DNA of 64,000 nucleotides from Thelonectria olida. Its lineage: Eukaryota > Ascomycota > Sordariomycetes > Hypocreales > Nectriaceae. Under the pieces are notes generated by a model. The model worked only from the letters and a program-made list of their open reading frames with translations, was not told the DNA's origin and searched no databases. Location: assembly GCA_020736575.1 (NCBI GenBank), contig JAGPYM010000037.1, positions 62,001-126,000 of the forward strand, written 5' to 3'. The translations under genes were made by a program, and so were the position numbers. This document shows positions 11,886 to 22,583 of the stretch, in pieces (position 1 is the stretch's first letter; the number at the start of each line of letters is the position of its first letter).

Positions 11886-12718
11886 ATGAAGGGTATGTCC
11901 GTACCCTAAACCTGAAGACTTAGTGCCACCACCTATGTAGGCATTATTGTTGTTTGCCCCCTCTGCTTGAATGCAATAACCCGGAAATGTGGCTTGTGTT
12001 ACTCACCAACCCGCCTTAGCCATCCTGCAACGTGTGCTGTCCGCGTCTGTCACAGTCGACAAGGAGGTCGTCTCCTCCATTGGCAAGGGCGTTCTCGTCT
12101 TCGCAGCCGTTGCCCCCGGGGACACGGAGAAGGAGGCCGACTCTTTGGCAAACAAGGTCCTCAAAATGAAGATGTGGGATGATGAAGCTGGCGCTCGGGT
12201 AAGGCTTTGTGAAACCCGGCAACACGTCTGGACTTGTTATTGACAAAAAGGCGTGTGGTTAGTGGAAGAAGAGCGTCACCGACATTGAGGGCGATGTTCT
12301 ATGCGGTACGATGGGAAACCCCCTCCCTCCCTTGCTTTGCTTGCGTCCAAACCCGAGTCTCAGGAGAATAGCCTATTGACACACGCGCCTCCCCTCTGTC
12401 TAGTGTCCCAGTTCACGCTCTTGGCCAAGACCAAGAAAGGTACCAAGCCTGACTTTCACGGTGCCGCCAACCCGGAGGAAGCAAGTCGCTTGTACCAATA
12501 CTTCGTCCAGAAGGTCCGCAGCGAGTACGTGGAGGAGAGAGTCAAGGATGGAAAGTTCCAGGCCATGATGGAGGTGGCTCTGGTAAACGATGGGCCTGTA
12601 TGTTTGGATACCTTGCCGTGTTTGCTCTCTATGAGCACGGGTTGTCCGTTTGTTTGCTAACTGCCGTCTTCAGGTGACACTAGAGCTTCAGGTTGGAGGA
12701 AACAAGACGCCAGAATGA
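11886..12718 (+). CDS. DTD1: D-aminoacyl-tRNA deacylase (DTD)
   Basis: Five exons: 11886-11892, 12020-12198, 12263-12305, 12404-12597, 12674-12718; total 155 aa, normal for the family. The enzyme hydrolyses D-aminoacyl-tRNAs, recycling tRNA and keeping D-amino acids out of proteins. The first exon is only 7 nt (ATG AAG G); splicing it to the second gives MKAILQRVLSASVTVD, matching the conserved N terminus. Both active-site signatures are present: the SQ-x-T motif (SQFT, residues 78-81, start of exon 4) and NDGPVT (138-143, across the last intron). Donors are GTATGT, GTAAGG, GTACGA and GTATGT. Calling only the long open frame would lose the start, both ends of the fold and part of the second motif. 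Confidence 0.95.
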
Positions 12719-15700
12719 TGATATGATCTGACAGAGACTTTGGGCTGACGACGACTATGCATAAAACGGAGAGAGTATAGAGGCATTATTCGATCGACAT
12801 AGCGGCATGCAATTCCTTCATAGAGCACAGTACAAATAACAAGGTCTAGAACACACGGCACGATAGAGAGGTAAGGGGCCCAACCCATCGGCCTCCAATC
12901 ACACATCAATACACACCATTGACCACGACGGCCATTGAACGTTGTCATGATATGACATCTCTTATCCTGGTCTGGACGTGCCACTTGTCAAAACTCACCT
13001 TCATCACCATCCAGGCTGAGTAAGGCATGATGGGATGTGATTCTCAGCAAGCCACCAACAAGCCCCCCGGCAGAATCAAGCGCCCTGCAGCTTCATCCAG
13101 CCTCCCGAGCCGTTGAATTACCATTCACGTTCGTCTATTTTTGCAGCAAGCAGCGAGGCCGCCCCCCCCTCCACCATCTCAAAGTATTCATACCTGGCTA
13201 TTCGTGCCCAGCAGGCAATCCCCACTTTGCTCTCTCGAGGGCGTTCTTTAAGCTGTCTTGGGCCTTTGAGGCTTGAGACGTTGCGTCACCTCACTGGTAG
13301 ACGCCACTGCGTTCTTCTCATGCAATGCGACACTGCGAAAGGAGGGATGGATTCTGGTGCGATTGCGTGAAAAGGAGGATGAGATTGTCGGGGGGTCCCG
13401 ATTTGGGGGCCGCGGCAAGATGCGATCTGGCGTGGTGGGTGTTGCTGCGAGCTGCCGTGACAAATGCTGCCAAAGTGCACATGCGTTGTGAACGATGAGG
13501 GAGTGCTTGATGCTACCATGGTGCAGACTACAATGCTCCTCGATGCACGTATACTCTATTTAATTAAGTTAAATAGACGGGATACCAGCTTCTGATCCAT
13601 ATGATCTAGTATGGTATGGTTCTGCTTACCACCCAACAGCAACTGCTATAGTAAGTTACCATTGCGAATGGCCATCTTCCTAGCACGGAGTCGAGATGGA
13701 CCAAGTCCCAAGACGAGTCAATGAGGACTCGATCCAGAAGAACGGAAATGGATGTCAGAATAGACCTCGCACTCATCCAATATCCGAAGATGATTGGTGG
13801 TAGGGAACCCCTGTGGCGTTTGAACAGCCTCGTAAATGAGAAACAACAAGAGATCTACTAAGACCAGAAGAGTGCAGACTCGGACGATCTCTCTTTTGGT
13901 CTTTTTCCGCCTTTCCACACTGTCTCATATTCGTATGCTTATGGAACAATCGCTCTGGCAGTCTGTCGCTGCCCAAGGGTTCCACCGAATTGTTTGCATC
14001 TGGAGGGCCGGTCTGCTTGCCCGGCCTCATCAAGAAGAGCCTGCGTCGACCAACCATAGCGTCCACCCGCGAGTTCTAGAGCACAACAAGCAACCGGGGA
14101 GGGAAAAAGCAAAGACCAAATAGCCATCAGCTAGACCTGTTTGAGCTGGCAATGCATTAGCCGCCAAGAACAATAGCCGTGGGCGATACAGGACAAGGAC
14201 AAAATCCTGGTTCGTGGAGGGGTGGGTTGGGTAGATGGCAAGTTGATCGAGATGAGATGCCAGTGTAACTTTTACTGGACGTCTTGTAAAAACTGGAGAC
14301 GCTTGGGCAAAGGGCACAGTCCTGCCGAGTATTACGTGCAGGAAGCACAGACGCAGGGGACTGAACTACATCCATAGCCAGGCTGAGTTGGCCTATGACG
14401 GGGGTAGGGAATGAGGATTGGGGGCATTGTGGGTGAGGTGTGTCTGACACGGGATATTCTGACTACCTACGCAAAGGACGGCGCTGGCATCTTCTTGGGG
14501 AGGGCTTGATAGGTGACGGGATGAGGACTGGCCCACCTTCTCACGGCAAGGGAAGTCTGACAAGGATGTGGTCGTGGTAAGGGCTGAGCAGTCAGTACGA
14601 AGTATTTAGTATCCGATCAAGTTGCGAGAGGTGGATGGGGATGGACCTACGAATAGAGATCTGGAGATTGGACACATGGAGATGGATTGCCTTCGGACAA
14701 CAAGTCGACAAGACAGCAACTATTCGCAGATCTCGCACCTGTTCAAAACCGTTGGTGTTTTTGGTGCCTGGCATTACCGCCGCTTGTTCCGAGAAGCTAC
14801 TCATGGACCGGTCCGTCCCAGCCGAGATGCCCGAGAAGCGATGGCAAGGTGACTTGGATCGACCAGGAGGTACTGACTGGTACAGACCGGACAGGGGACA
14901 CAGCCAACACACTTCAGCTCGAGCATTTTGAGACAAAGAAGCACGCGGACACTGGTGACGATGCAAGGAGAAGTCGTAATCAGTAGCAAACAAAGTAAGA
15001 CTTTTGTCATTTTTCTTCTCTCACCGACTAGGCTGAGGCAGCAAAAACAGAGAAAAACAATAGTTTGGTCGGTAGGGGTAACTGTAGTAATGATTGTCGT
15101 CGTTGCTGCTGGTGGAAGCTGGGAGAGCGGCTGGCTGATGGCTTGATGATGAAGTTGAGGTGCTGTTCACTGCTGTCTCGGGGACCCTCTTGTCGGTGTG
15201 ATGCATTAAAGCTATCCACTAGGCGTTCATGTGCCATCATGCGATGCTTGTTGTTTCTTTTCAGCAGAAGAGGATTGGGCAGCTACTCTGATCGAGTCTC
15301 GTGATGCTGGGGAGCGAACACCTAACGCCACCATGCATCTACTTGGACTTGACAGTGACACCTTAGTTGTTGGTGCTTGCCGGTGGGTTGTGATGTGCCG
15401 ACAAGGATGAGAATTAGCAGAAAAGCCATGGAAGCGGTGGCGCATCTGCCTTATGACGGCTGTGACAAGCACCGAGATGATGCTGCTTGGCGGAATCGTG
15501 GGAGGCGAGAGACGGAGCTGGAGTTAGAGATGACCGGAACGGGGGCGCTTCGTAAGGATGAATGCTTTTCCTTCCTTTTTTTTGTTCTGCTTTCTTTTCC
15601 TCCTGCTCGTACCTCGGTGGCCCATGTCTCAATGTCTCGGTGGCCTCGCAGGCTATTGTGCCGTCCCGCGTATCGTGTCTTGCCCAAGATAACTACAGTC

Positions 15701-16121
15701 TGCATCGTCTCTGATTGGCCAACGCCCGTTTCCTCTTCTCTCAACTCGGCAAAGGCCTGCCTTGGTATTCGTTCGCAAAGAGGGGGTTCCATTGATCCAT
15801 TCTCGATTGTGCGAGAGATGGTGCCCCCGATTACCCCCGCATTGCGCCGCGGCGGCCTGGACTGGACCGACCCGGGGCTGGGTTGGGCTGGGCTGAGAAC
15901 TGGGGGGAGGGCTGCCGTGCTGTGCTGTGTGATTCAGGTTGGACGAGGGGGGTCGAGGGGATCGAAACGATGGAAATCAATCTTTGCGTTTCTGTGACAA
16001 TCCATGGATCTCATCACAATCCCTCCCCCCTCTCCCTCGCATAATAGCCGCCTCCCCTTCTCGTTGCAGCTCAATTGACTTCTCTTTTTGCGTCATGTCT
16101 CGACCCTGATAAATTAGATAT
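12719..16121. other. 3.4 kb gene-free region upstream of cyclophilin-40
   Basis: No convincing coding region was found. The longest open frame (plus strand, ending 15997) has neither protein-like composition nor an ATG-led start with family features. Visible: a perfect 8-bp inverted repeat at 13556-13576, a CCAAT-type element (ATTGG) near 15714, and G-rich then pyrimidine-rich sequence approaching the cyclophilin promoter. Confidence 0.5.
13556..13576. repeat. perfect inverted repeat
   Basis: Arms CTATTTAA and TTAAATAG flank a 5-nt centre (TTAAG). The 21-nt element is AT-rich and lies in non-coding DNA about 840 bp past the deacylase stop. Function unknown. Confidence 0.8.
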
Positions 16122-16130
16122 TATAAATAG
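16122..16130 (+). promoter_or_regulatory. TATA-like box of cyclophilin-40 gene
   Basis: TATAAATAG lies 467 bp upstream of the cyclophilin start codon and just before a long pyrimidine-rich stretch typical of fungal transcription-start regions. The assignment rests on motif and position only. Confidence 0.5.
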
Positions 16131-16596
16131 TCCTGCCGTATTCCCGATTTTTTCCTGTTGTTCCACAGCCAATCCCGCAACATCTTCGACCAAACGGCAC
16201 CTTCCATCCTATCCTTCCACAGCCGCCTCCGGCTGACTACTACTTTCCCTTTCCCCCACCTCAGCAACCAAACTCCACCTTCCCGTCGCCAACACCAACA
16301 CCAACACCAACTCCAGCTGTACTTCTTCTTGGTCCCCTCCTCCCCTCTCCTCCTTCTCTACCTCCTCCTCCTCTCCTCTTCTCTTTTCTTTCTTTCTCCT
16401 TCTCTCCCTTTTTCTTCTTCTTCTTCTTCTTCTTCTTCCTCCCTCTCGCACTGCTACCACCAGCTGTCCAACCTTTCTTATCATCATCTGCTGCTCAGAT
16501 ACCTCTCATTACCCCTCCTATCTCCCCTTCCCCCCTCCCCGTCCTTCAACAACACCAACAGCCAACCTCTCAACCACCCTATTACCCTCGTCAAAA
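16131..16596 (+). promoter_or_regulatory. ATG-free pyrimidine-rich leader
   Basis: Between the TATA-like element and the start codon there is no ATG in any frame over about 465 nt, despite no stop-codon constraint. The sequence is strongly C/T-rich and includes a (TTC)9 run at 16412-16438 and CAACAC-type repeats near 16285. This fits a long 5' UTR kept free of upstream start codons for efficient scanning. Confidence 0.55.
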
Positions 16597-17790
16597 ATGG
16601 CTTCTGAAGGCGAAAAACCCACCGAGCGCGTCAAGGTCTTCTTCGACATCGGCCTCGGCGGCAGACCCGTCGGTCGCATCAACATGGAGCTCTACAACGA
16701 CCTCGTCCCCAAGACGGCCGAAAACTTCCGCGCCCTCTGCACTGGTGAGAAGGGCCTCGGTCGCTCCGGCAAGCCCCTCCATTACAAGGGCTCCATCTTC
16801 CACCGCGTCATCAAACAGTTCATGATTCAGGGTGGTGACTTTACCAAGGGCGATGGAACCGGCGGCGAGTCCATCTACGGCGCCAAGTTTGAGGACGAGG
16901 GTTTCCCCGTGAAGCACGACAAGCCTTTCCTCCTTTCCATGGCCAATTCTGGTCCCAGTACGTTCCCGCTCTTCCGCACCCCTCCCCGTCTCCTCTGCAT
17001 AAGCCAGCGCATAAGCTAACCCCGCTCCCCTCCAGACACCAACGGCTCCCAATTCTTCATCACCACTGTTCCTACCCCCCATCTCGACGACAAGCACGTT
17101 GTCTTTGGCGAGGTCCTCAGCGGCAAGTCCATTGTCCGCCAGATTGAGAATCTCACAACCCAGTCCGGTGATACCCCCGCCAAGGAGGCTCTCATCACAA
17201 ACTGTGGCGAGCTCAACGGCGACGAAGCTTCCGACCCTAGGCAGCCCGATTCCACTGGCGACCCTTATGAGGACTTCCCCGAAGACAACGCCGAGAAGCT
17301 CGATGCCCAGGCTATCCTTAAGATTGCCCTCGACTGCAAGGAATACGGCAACAAGGCTTTCAAGGACAAGAAGCTTGCCCTGGCAGTCGACAAGTACCAA
17401 AAGGGTTTGCGATACCTGAACGAGGATCCCACTCTTGAAGGTCAGCCCGACACCTTAAAGGCCGAGCTGCTCGCCATCCGCTTCTCTCTTAACAACAACG
17501 CCGCCCTCATGAACCTCAAGCTCGAGTCCTGGGATGATGCCGTTCGTTATGGTTCATCAGCCATTGATGTTAAGAACGTCAAGGACACGGACCGAGCCAA
17601 GGCCTACTGGCGCCGTGGTATCGCCTACCGCAGCCGCAAGGACGAAGACCTGGCCATCAGGGACCTCGAGGCAGCCCACAAGCTTGCTCCTGCCGACCCC
17701 CTCATCATTAGCGATCTCACTGCGCTGAAGACTAAGGCTGCGACACGCGCTGCTAAGGAGAAGGCGGCTTACAAGAAGTACTTCCAATAG
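16597..17790 (+). CDS. cpr6: peptidyl-prolyl isomerase D (cyclophilin-40), Hsp90 co-chaperone
   Basis: Two exons (16597-16957, 17036-17790; donor GTACGT, acceptor CTCCAG) encode 371 aa, the usual length. The N-terminal cyclophilin domain (about 10-180) carries the catalytic [15 protein letters not shown] segment and [11 protein letters not shown]. The tryptophan that binds cyclosporin in cyclophilin A is histidine here (H136, in [12 protein letters not shown]), the typical CYP40 substitution. The C-terminal TPR domain (about 213-371) has the carboxylate-clamp pattern: Lys and Asn spaced as K-x3-N in KEYGNKAF, Asn in NNNAALMN, and Lys/Arg in [11 protein letters not shown]. These are the residues that grip the Hsp90 C-terminal acidic tail. 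Start context is TCAAAAATGGCT. The gene is convergent with the RasGAP gene. Confidence 0.96.
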
Positions 17791-18983
17791 ATATAGCAAT
17801 ATGTCAGATGGATTTTTCACATTTCTTGCCAGGTAGACAGGACAGAAAACAAAACAAAAAAAAATACAGGACAAAAACAGAGACGAAGGAATGAGAGGGC
17901 TAGAAGCACACATGACCCTAAAATCAGGCGCGGCTTATGACAGCGAGGATATGATTTCATACTTCATCCCAGGGAAGTAGGTAGGAGTCGGCGCTGATTA
18001 GATACCATTGCAAATACACCACCACCACTGAAGGAAACCTAATCCATGGAACCTCCCTTCCAGGGGTGTAAATGGGTGTTTTGTTTTCTGCACTGTTCCC
18101 CTAAGTGAATACCTTCTTCTTAATATCGTCGCTGGATGGAGAGGACCCTTGGACCAACCAGCAAAACACCCAATGACAAGACGCCAGCCCCCAGTTTCAA
18201 CGTAACATGCCCACATGAAGCCAGTGTATTTGTGGGCAATGTATATGAAGCATCTTTGCACACAATAATTGGTAGCTAGGTAGGCAGGTAGGTATGTGAT
18301 TTTACATAGTTTGAGAAGAGTCAGCCTCCTAGTCTTTATTCCCTTTTTCTGTCTACTGAACCCAACGAGCTTTACAATATATGTAACAGACACACAACCG
18401 CCCAAAACCCAACCCCAACTCACTCCATCTATTTCGTTCCCGCTGCAATCAAAAGAAGGGTATGTTTTTTCTGCCTGCCCCCTTCGTTTGCCCTTATCCA
18501 GGAAAATAGAATGATAAAGATCTTGAGAAAAAAAAAAAAAAAAAAAAAGAGAAGAAAAGAATAAGTAGTAAACACACTAGCCCCCAGAAGATAGGAAAAA
18601 AAAGGACATTTTGACCCCCTCGCCGCTGGACAATGTATCTTGTAATGTTCGTGAAAACGCCTCTACGCAGCAACCCCAAAGAGCACTCCCTGGTAATACT
18701 GAAAAGGACCGAGGTCATCTCCATGGGAGAAGGCCAAGAAGACCAAAATAAACGAATGATAGAAGAGAAGTAGAAAGAAAATGTTGGGAGTGAAAGATGA
18801 TGGATAAATGAGATTCCTTGTTCGCGGTGGAGAGGTTGTTCTATGCAAAACCCTCCCCACGATGGCGTGGACATAAGAAAGAGAGTGAGGGCCGTGTTAT
18901 ACGTGTCGAAAGAGAATAGTTCGTCGTCAAAGTCATGAGGCAAAAAGGCCGTATCGATGCATTCGTCACAGGTTGTTGGAGGG
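17791..18983. other. convergent 3' flanks
   Basis: This is 1.2 kb between the stop codons of the cyclophilin-40 and RasGAP genes. It probably contains both 3' UTRs. It includes a GTAGGTAGGCAGGTAGGTATG-like run near 18274-18296 and a 21-base A run at 18528-18548. No gene was seen. Confidence 0.5.
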
Positions 18984-21900
18984 TTATTTCTGATGCTTGT
19001 CTGGGCTTTCGCCGCGACCGCCAATCCGCATGATGCCGCTGAGAATCGTCCTTCCTACGCGGCCATTCTTGCCCTTGAGAGTGTTACTGGCGCTGGCACT
19101 GGCATGTCGGAAGCCACCGTGTTTGTCCTTGCCGCGACGCATTTCCTTGCTACGTCGTCTGGTGCGCTGGTCTTCAACCTCGCTGCCTGAGCTTCCAGGT
19201 GGCGGTTCATAACCAACATCATTCCAGGCGGAAGCTGAGCCGGCGTATGATATTGATAGGGAGTCCATCATGGAAGCTTGTTCCTCGCTGATGTCTTCGG
19301 TAGGAGTGTATTCGGCGTCATTGACCCGATACGACTCAACTTTGGCGAGACAAGCGTCGGCGCGGCATTGCAAGGCGAAGCACAAATCGTTAAATTGCAA
19401 AAGGTCGTCGTCCACGTCGCCCTTTTTGTCATCAATGGGCTTCGCATCGAACCAAAGCTTCACGAGGCCTGCATAGTTCCTCGTATCATCGATGAGGTAC
19501 GGAAGACTGGGGAAACCTTCCTTTGCGCCGGAGCTCAGACGTCCTAGAATAGCGACGGGAGTACTATAGGCGGCAGGAATGAGTTTGCCAGTGCTGTCCG
19601 CAGGGATGCTGCAGGTCTTGTCAATGTAGTCCCGTATGGACTGTCGCTGGACATTGAGGAACCTGTTCATCGGTTCCATCCACTCCTCACGCTTTCCAAA
19701 AGTCGAAAGATTGGCAAGCTTCTGCAGCGCCTTGGCAATGAGGGTAAAGGTGCGTTGTGCGCGGGGTCGAGGGTGGTCACGAAGGAGGTTAAAAAGTTTT
19801 GGTGACAGAATGGCTGGACAGATGAAGCGCAGGAAGAGGAAACCAGACACCGAAGTGTAGGTGACGGTGCGGAGAAAGTCACCATAGCGATCTTCAGCAA
19901 CTGCCCGGATGTACTTGAGGATAGATCGCAACTCAGGAGGGAGGCGCTCGGCGGATACGCAAATGCAGTTCCATATCTCAGTCGTGAAGTTGATCAATCT
20001 GCTCCAATGTTGGTCGAGATCCGCTCCGTGGGGGACCTTGCTCGGATCGACCTCACAGTCAGGGTTGATCTCGTTGATTTCGAAGATCTTCTCCTGGAGA
20101 ATGTCTTCTAGGTATTCCTTACCCAACCGGCGCATGTGATACTCGAGAGCTTGCGTCAACAATGAGTTGCCACGGAAGAGCAGGTTGGCTTCTCCAGCAA
20201 GAGACTTGCTCATGTCTCGCACAATTAACTCCCGGTCAGTTGAAGAGTCAATCGAGTCATTCGATTTGAGTCGGCTGCTGAAGCGGTACTTCTTCATCGA
20301 CGCTTGGCTCCCGATGCCATCGATTTCGTCCTCGACAAGAGCCATCAACCATTCGCTGGCTGATCCAGACACTTGGAAAATATTTAGCAGCAGTTCGGAG
20401 AGACGCCGTAGTTGTCCTGGAAGCACTGCCGCAATCTGGTTTGTCAGACCTGCAGGGAAGCGATGAAGAAGGTCTGAAAGGGGCTGATATTCCCTTGCCA
20501 AAAGTACAACATGCTCCTCATGTGCCACCCGGATCAACATAGAGCCCAGACTCTGCTGCTTGTCATCATAGACTTGCAGCCACTGATCGTTCTCCCGGTC
20601 CAAGCCTTGGGGCTCAAGAGGAATGTCAACAGCGCCAACTACGAACTCCTGAAGGTTTCGAGTCTTGGGCAACCCGACTGAGGCCTGCAACAAATTACTC
20701 GAGCTCTCAAGGTTGCCCTCAACTCGTTTCAAAACCACCGACAGAAGTGGGGTGGAGGGCGGAAGGTCAGTAAACTCGCATTCCTCTCGCCAGAACGGAT
20801 TCTTCGTCGCTGTCTTGGTTGTTGACCTTGCTCTCACTTCTCCATCTAGAATAACCTCTGCCATGTAATTGCCAATCAAGGGGTCTGGGTCAGTTTTGTG
20901 ACCCTTTTCCGGTATTGCGCCGTCAATGCCAGAGGGCTTCCCCTTGATCTTCGCCTCGGTAACACGGACATTGATAGTCTTCTCCAATCGGAAGACCTCG
21001 CCTTCATATTCGTTTTCGATGTCGTCTATCTCTAAAATCTCCGAGTTGTTGGGATTGTCGAGCTTGTACATGTCGGGGACAGCAAATGCCCGAAGCAGAA
21101 CAAGCCAAACCTCGAAATGGACCCTGCTATCGAGAGCCAAATAAACAGGTCGAAAGATGGAGAGATGCGTAGCTTCTGACGCGTAGATGGGAAATATGGC
21201 AATGGAGTACTCCTCGTCCAAGACAGTCCTGTCGAGTTGTTGGATAGCACATCTTGATAGCTGAGATAGCTCGATGATTGACAGAACGTTTGCGTCATTC
21301 TCCGTCAGTAGCTTAAATTCTCCGTTATCCTGGAGAATACAGGAAACCCTTCGCCATGCAGTGGTCGGTGACCGCAGATCCCTCGTTGAAGGTCGTTTCA
21401 CAATAGCCCTAGGATTAGCCGCAAGTCCCTTGTCCCATAGCATCATCTTGCCGACTTTGATGATGCTTGTGGGTTTCATCTTTTCGTTCGACCAGCCATG
21501 TCTCTTTAGTTCAGGCCTTGATGGTGAAGGGGCGGCTGGTTTTCCGTTGGATAGTTTGACACCTGTCGGCCTCAGTTGTTGCCAGCAAAGCAGCGCTGCT
21601 AACCAAAGGTCGAACTCTTCAGCCACGAGGGGACGAATCAAAATCTCCACTGGAGGCGAGAGGCAAACGAGTTCGAGGCATTTCTTGGTCAATTCGGGAT
21701 AGTCGACAGGGAGTACTCTGCAACCTCGCAAGTCGGAGACAAGGGGGATATGGAAGGGGCCATTCTGGCCGGAATCAAACATCAAGCATCCCTTTTCCTC
21801 TTCGATGTAGGCAATACCGCTATGCCAAGGACCTCGGGTCTCGCCTTGATATTCGATATCGCCGCGCATTCTGCCACACAAGGTCCGCATCAGCAACAAG

Positions 21901-22583
21901 ACCTTGTTTGCATCAGCCGTCGCAACCGGTAGCGGGAGGGAGTCGACGGTGGGTGGAGGTGAGATGAGAGGCGAGGTTGGACGGGATGACTGTCTCTTCA
22001 TGAGACGCCTGCTGGAGTTCTTCTTCTCCCTGTGTGATTCTTTGCTCGACATGGGTGATTGATACGTCAAAGTGTCGAGTGACGCAGTGGGTTTGGGCTC
22101 CTCGGTATGCTGTGAACCAGTGGAGCTCACGCTGCCAACGCGGTGCCGTTCGCTCGTGGGAGGGATGCTTCGCTGGGCCAGCATTGAGGTATCCATGGTC
22201 CGGGTCCTAGGTCGCATGCTGCCGCTGGTGTGTCGCAGGTGGTGAGGGGGGCTCGAATCGACGCTCTCATAGGATTCCGAGAATACGTCGTTGAAGACCA
22301 TGCCTTGGCGACGGACGGGGCCGCCGGGGATGGATCGCGGGGAGCTCTGCTGAGAGTTGATGCCCATGTGAGGCTCGCTTAATACAGTCGGTATCGTCGG
22401 GTCGTTCAGCTCGGGAGTGACAGCACGAATGGTGCCGGTAGAGGTGAGGGTAGCGCGGAAGGCGGCCCTTAGGTTTGAGGCGCTGGAGCGCTCCATGTTG
22501 GGGTCGCGGTGGACGGAGAGGGGAGTCGACTGGTTCCAGGCTGGGTCGCTACCATTTGCTCTCAGGTGGGCTTGTCCGTCCAT
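18984..22583 (-). CDS. Ras-family GTPase-activating protein (PH-C2-RasGAP; BUD2/CLA2-like)
   Basis: A single open exon of 1,199 aa starts at the ATG at 22583. Residues 1-215 are disordered and Ser/Pro-rich with basic clusters. Two PH-like segments follow (about 225-345, ending EEFDLWLAALLCW; about 375-505, ending FEVWLVLLRAF). A C2-like region lies at about 530-690 and the RasGAP domain at about 745-990. The catalytic arginine finger is recognisable in LLFRGNSLLTQALEYHM, and the FLR signature in FLFLRFICPAILSPKLFNLL, so the GAP should be active. It would stimulate GTP hydrolysis by a Ras or Rsr1-type GTPase at the plasma membrane; in yeast the closest layout is Bud2, in polarity control. The Ser-rich C-terminal tail has lysine/arginine patches. 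The assignment to a specific GTPase is inference. Confidence 0.88.
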   Translation of the reverse strand: MDGQAHLRANGSDPAWNQSTPLSVHRDPNMERSSASNLRAAFRATLTSTGTIRAVTPELNDPTIPTVLSEPHMGINSQQSSPRSIPGGPVRRQGMVFNDVFSESYESVDSSPPHHLRHTSGSMRPRTRTMDTSMLAQRSIPPTSERHRVGSVSSTGSQHTEEPKPTASLDTLTYQSPMSSKESHREKKNSSRRLMKRQSSRPTSPLISPPPTVDSLPLPVATADANKVLLLMRTLCGRMRGDIEYQGETRGPWHSGIAYIEEEKGCLMFDSGQNGPFHIPLVSDLRGCRVLPVDYPELTKKCLELVCLSPPVEILIRPLVAEEFDLWLAALLCWQQLRPTGVKLSNGKPAAPSPSRPELKRHGWSNEKMKPTSIIKVGKMMLWDKGLAANPRAIVKRPSTRDLRSPTTAWRRVSCILQDNGEFKLLTENDANVLSIIELSQLSRCAIQQLDRTVLDEEYSIAIFPIYASEATHLSIFRPVYLALDSRVHFEVWLVLLRAFAVPDMYKLDNPNNSEILEIDDIENEYEGEVFRLEKTINVRVTEAKIKGKPSGIDGAIPEKGHKTDPDPLIGNYMAEVILDGEVRARSTTKTATKNPFWREECEFTDLPPSTPLLSVVLKRVEGNLESSSNLLQASVGLPKTRNLQEFVVGAVDIPLEPQGLDRENDQWLQVYDDKQQSLGSMLIRVAHEEHVVLLAREYQPLSDLLHRFPAGLTNQIAAVLPGQLRRLSELLLNIFQVSGSASEWLMALVEDEIDGIGSQASMKKYRFSSRLKSNDSIDSSTDRELIVRDMSKSLAGEANLLFRGNSLLTQALEYHMRRLGKEYLEDILQEKIFEINEINPDCEVDPSKVPHGADLDQHWSRLINFTTEIWNCICVSAERLPPELRSILKYIRAVAEDRYGDFLRTVTYTSVSGFLFLRFICPAILSPKLFNLLRDHPRPRAQRTFTLIAKALQKLANLSTFGKREEWMEPMNRFLNVQRQSIRDYIDKTCSIPADSTGKLIPAAYSTPVAILGRLSSGAKEGFPSLPYLIDDTRNYAGLVKLWFDAKPIDDKKGDVDDDLLQFNDLCFALQCRADACLAKVESYRVNDAEYTPTEDISEEQASMMDSLSISYAGSASAWNDVGYEPPPGSSGSEVEDQRTRRRSKEMRRGKDKHGGFRHASASASNTLKGKNGRVGRTILSGIMRIGGRGESPDKHQK

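Noticed and set aside
11967..12243. Two overlapping short frames at the deacylase locus
   Set aside because: They include intron sequence; the spliced five-exon model gives a complete family-length protein with both active-site motifs.
15377..15997. 206-codon plus-strand open frame upstream of cyclophilin-40
   Set aside because: Its composition is not protein-like, and it lies in the promoter region of a well-supported gene.
16591..17400. 269-codon open frame antisense to cyclophilin-40
   Set aside because: It mirrors strong codon bias in the real gene (few antisense stops) and matches no family.
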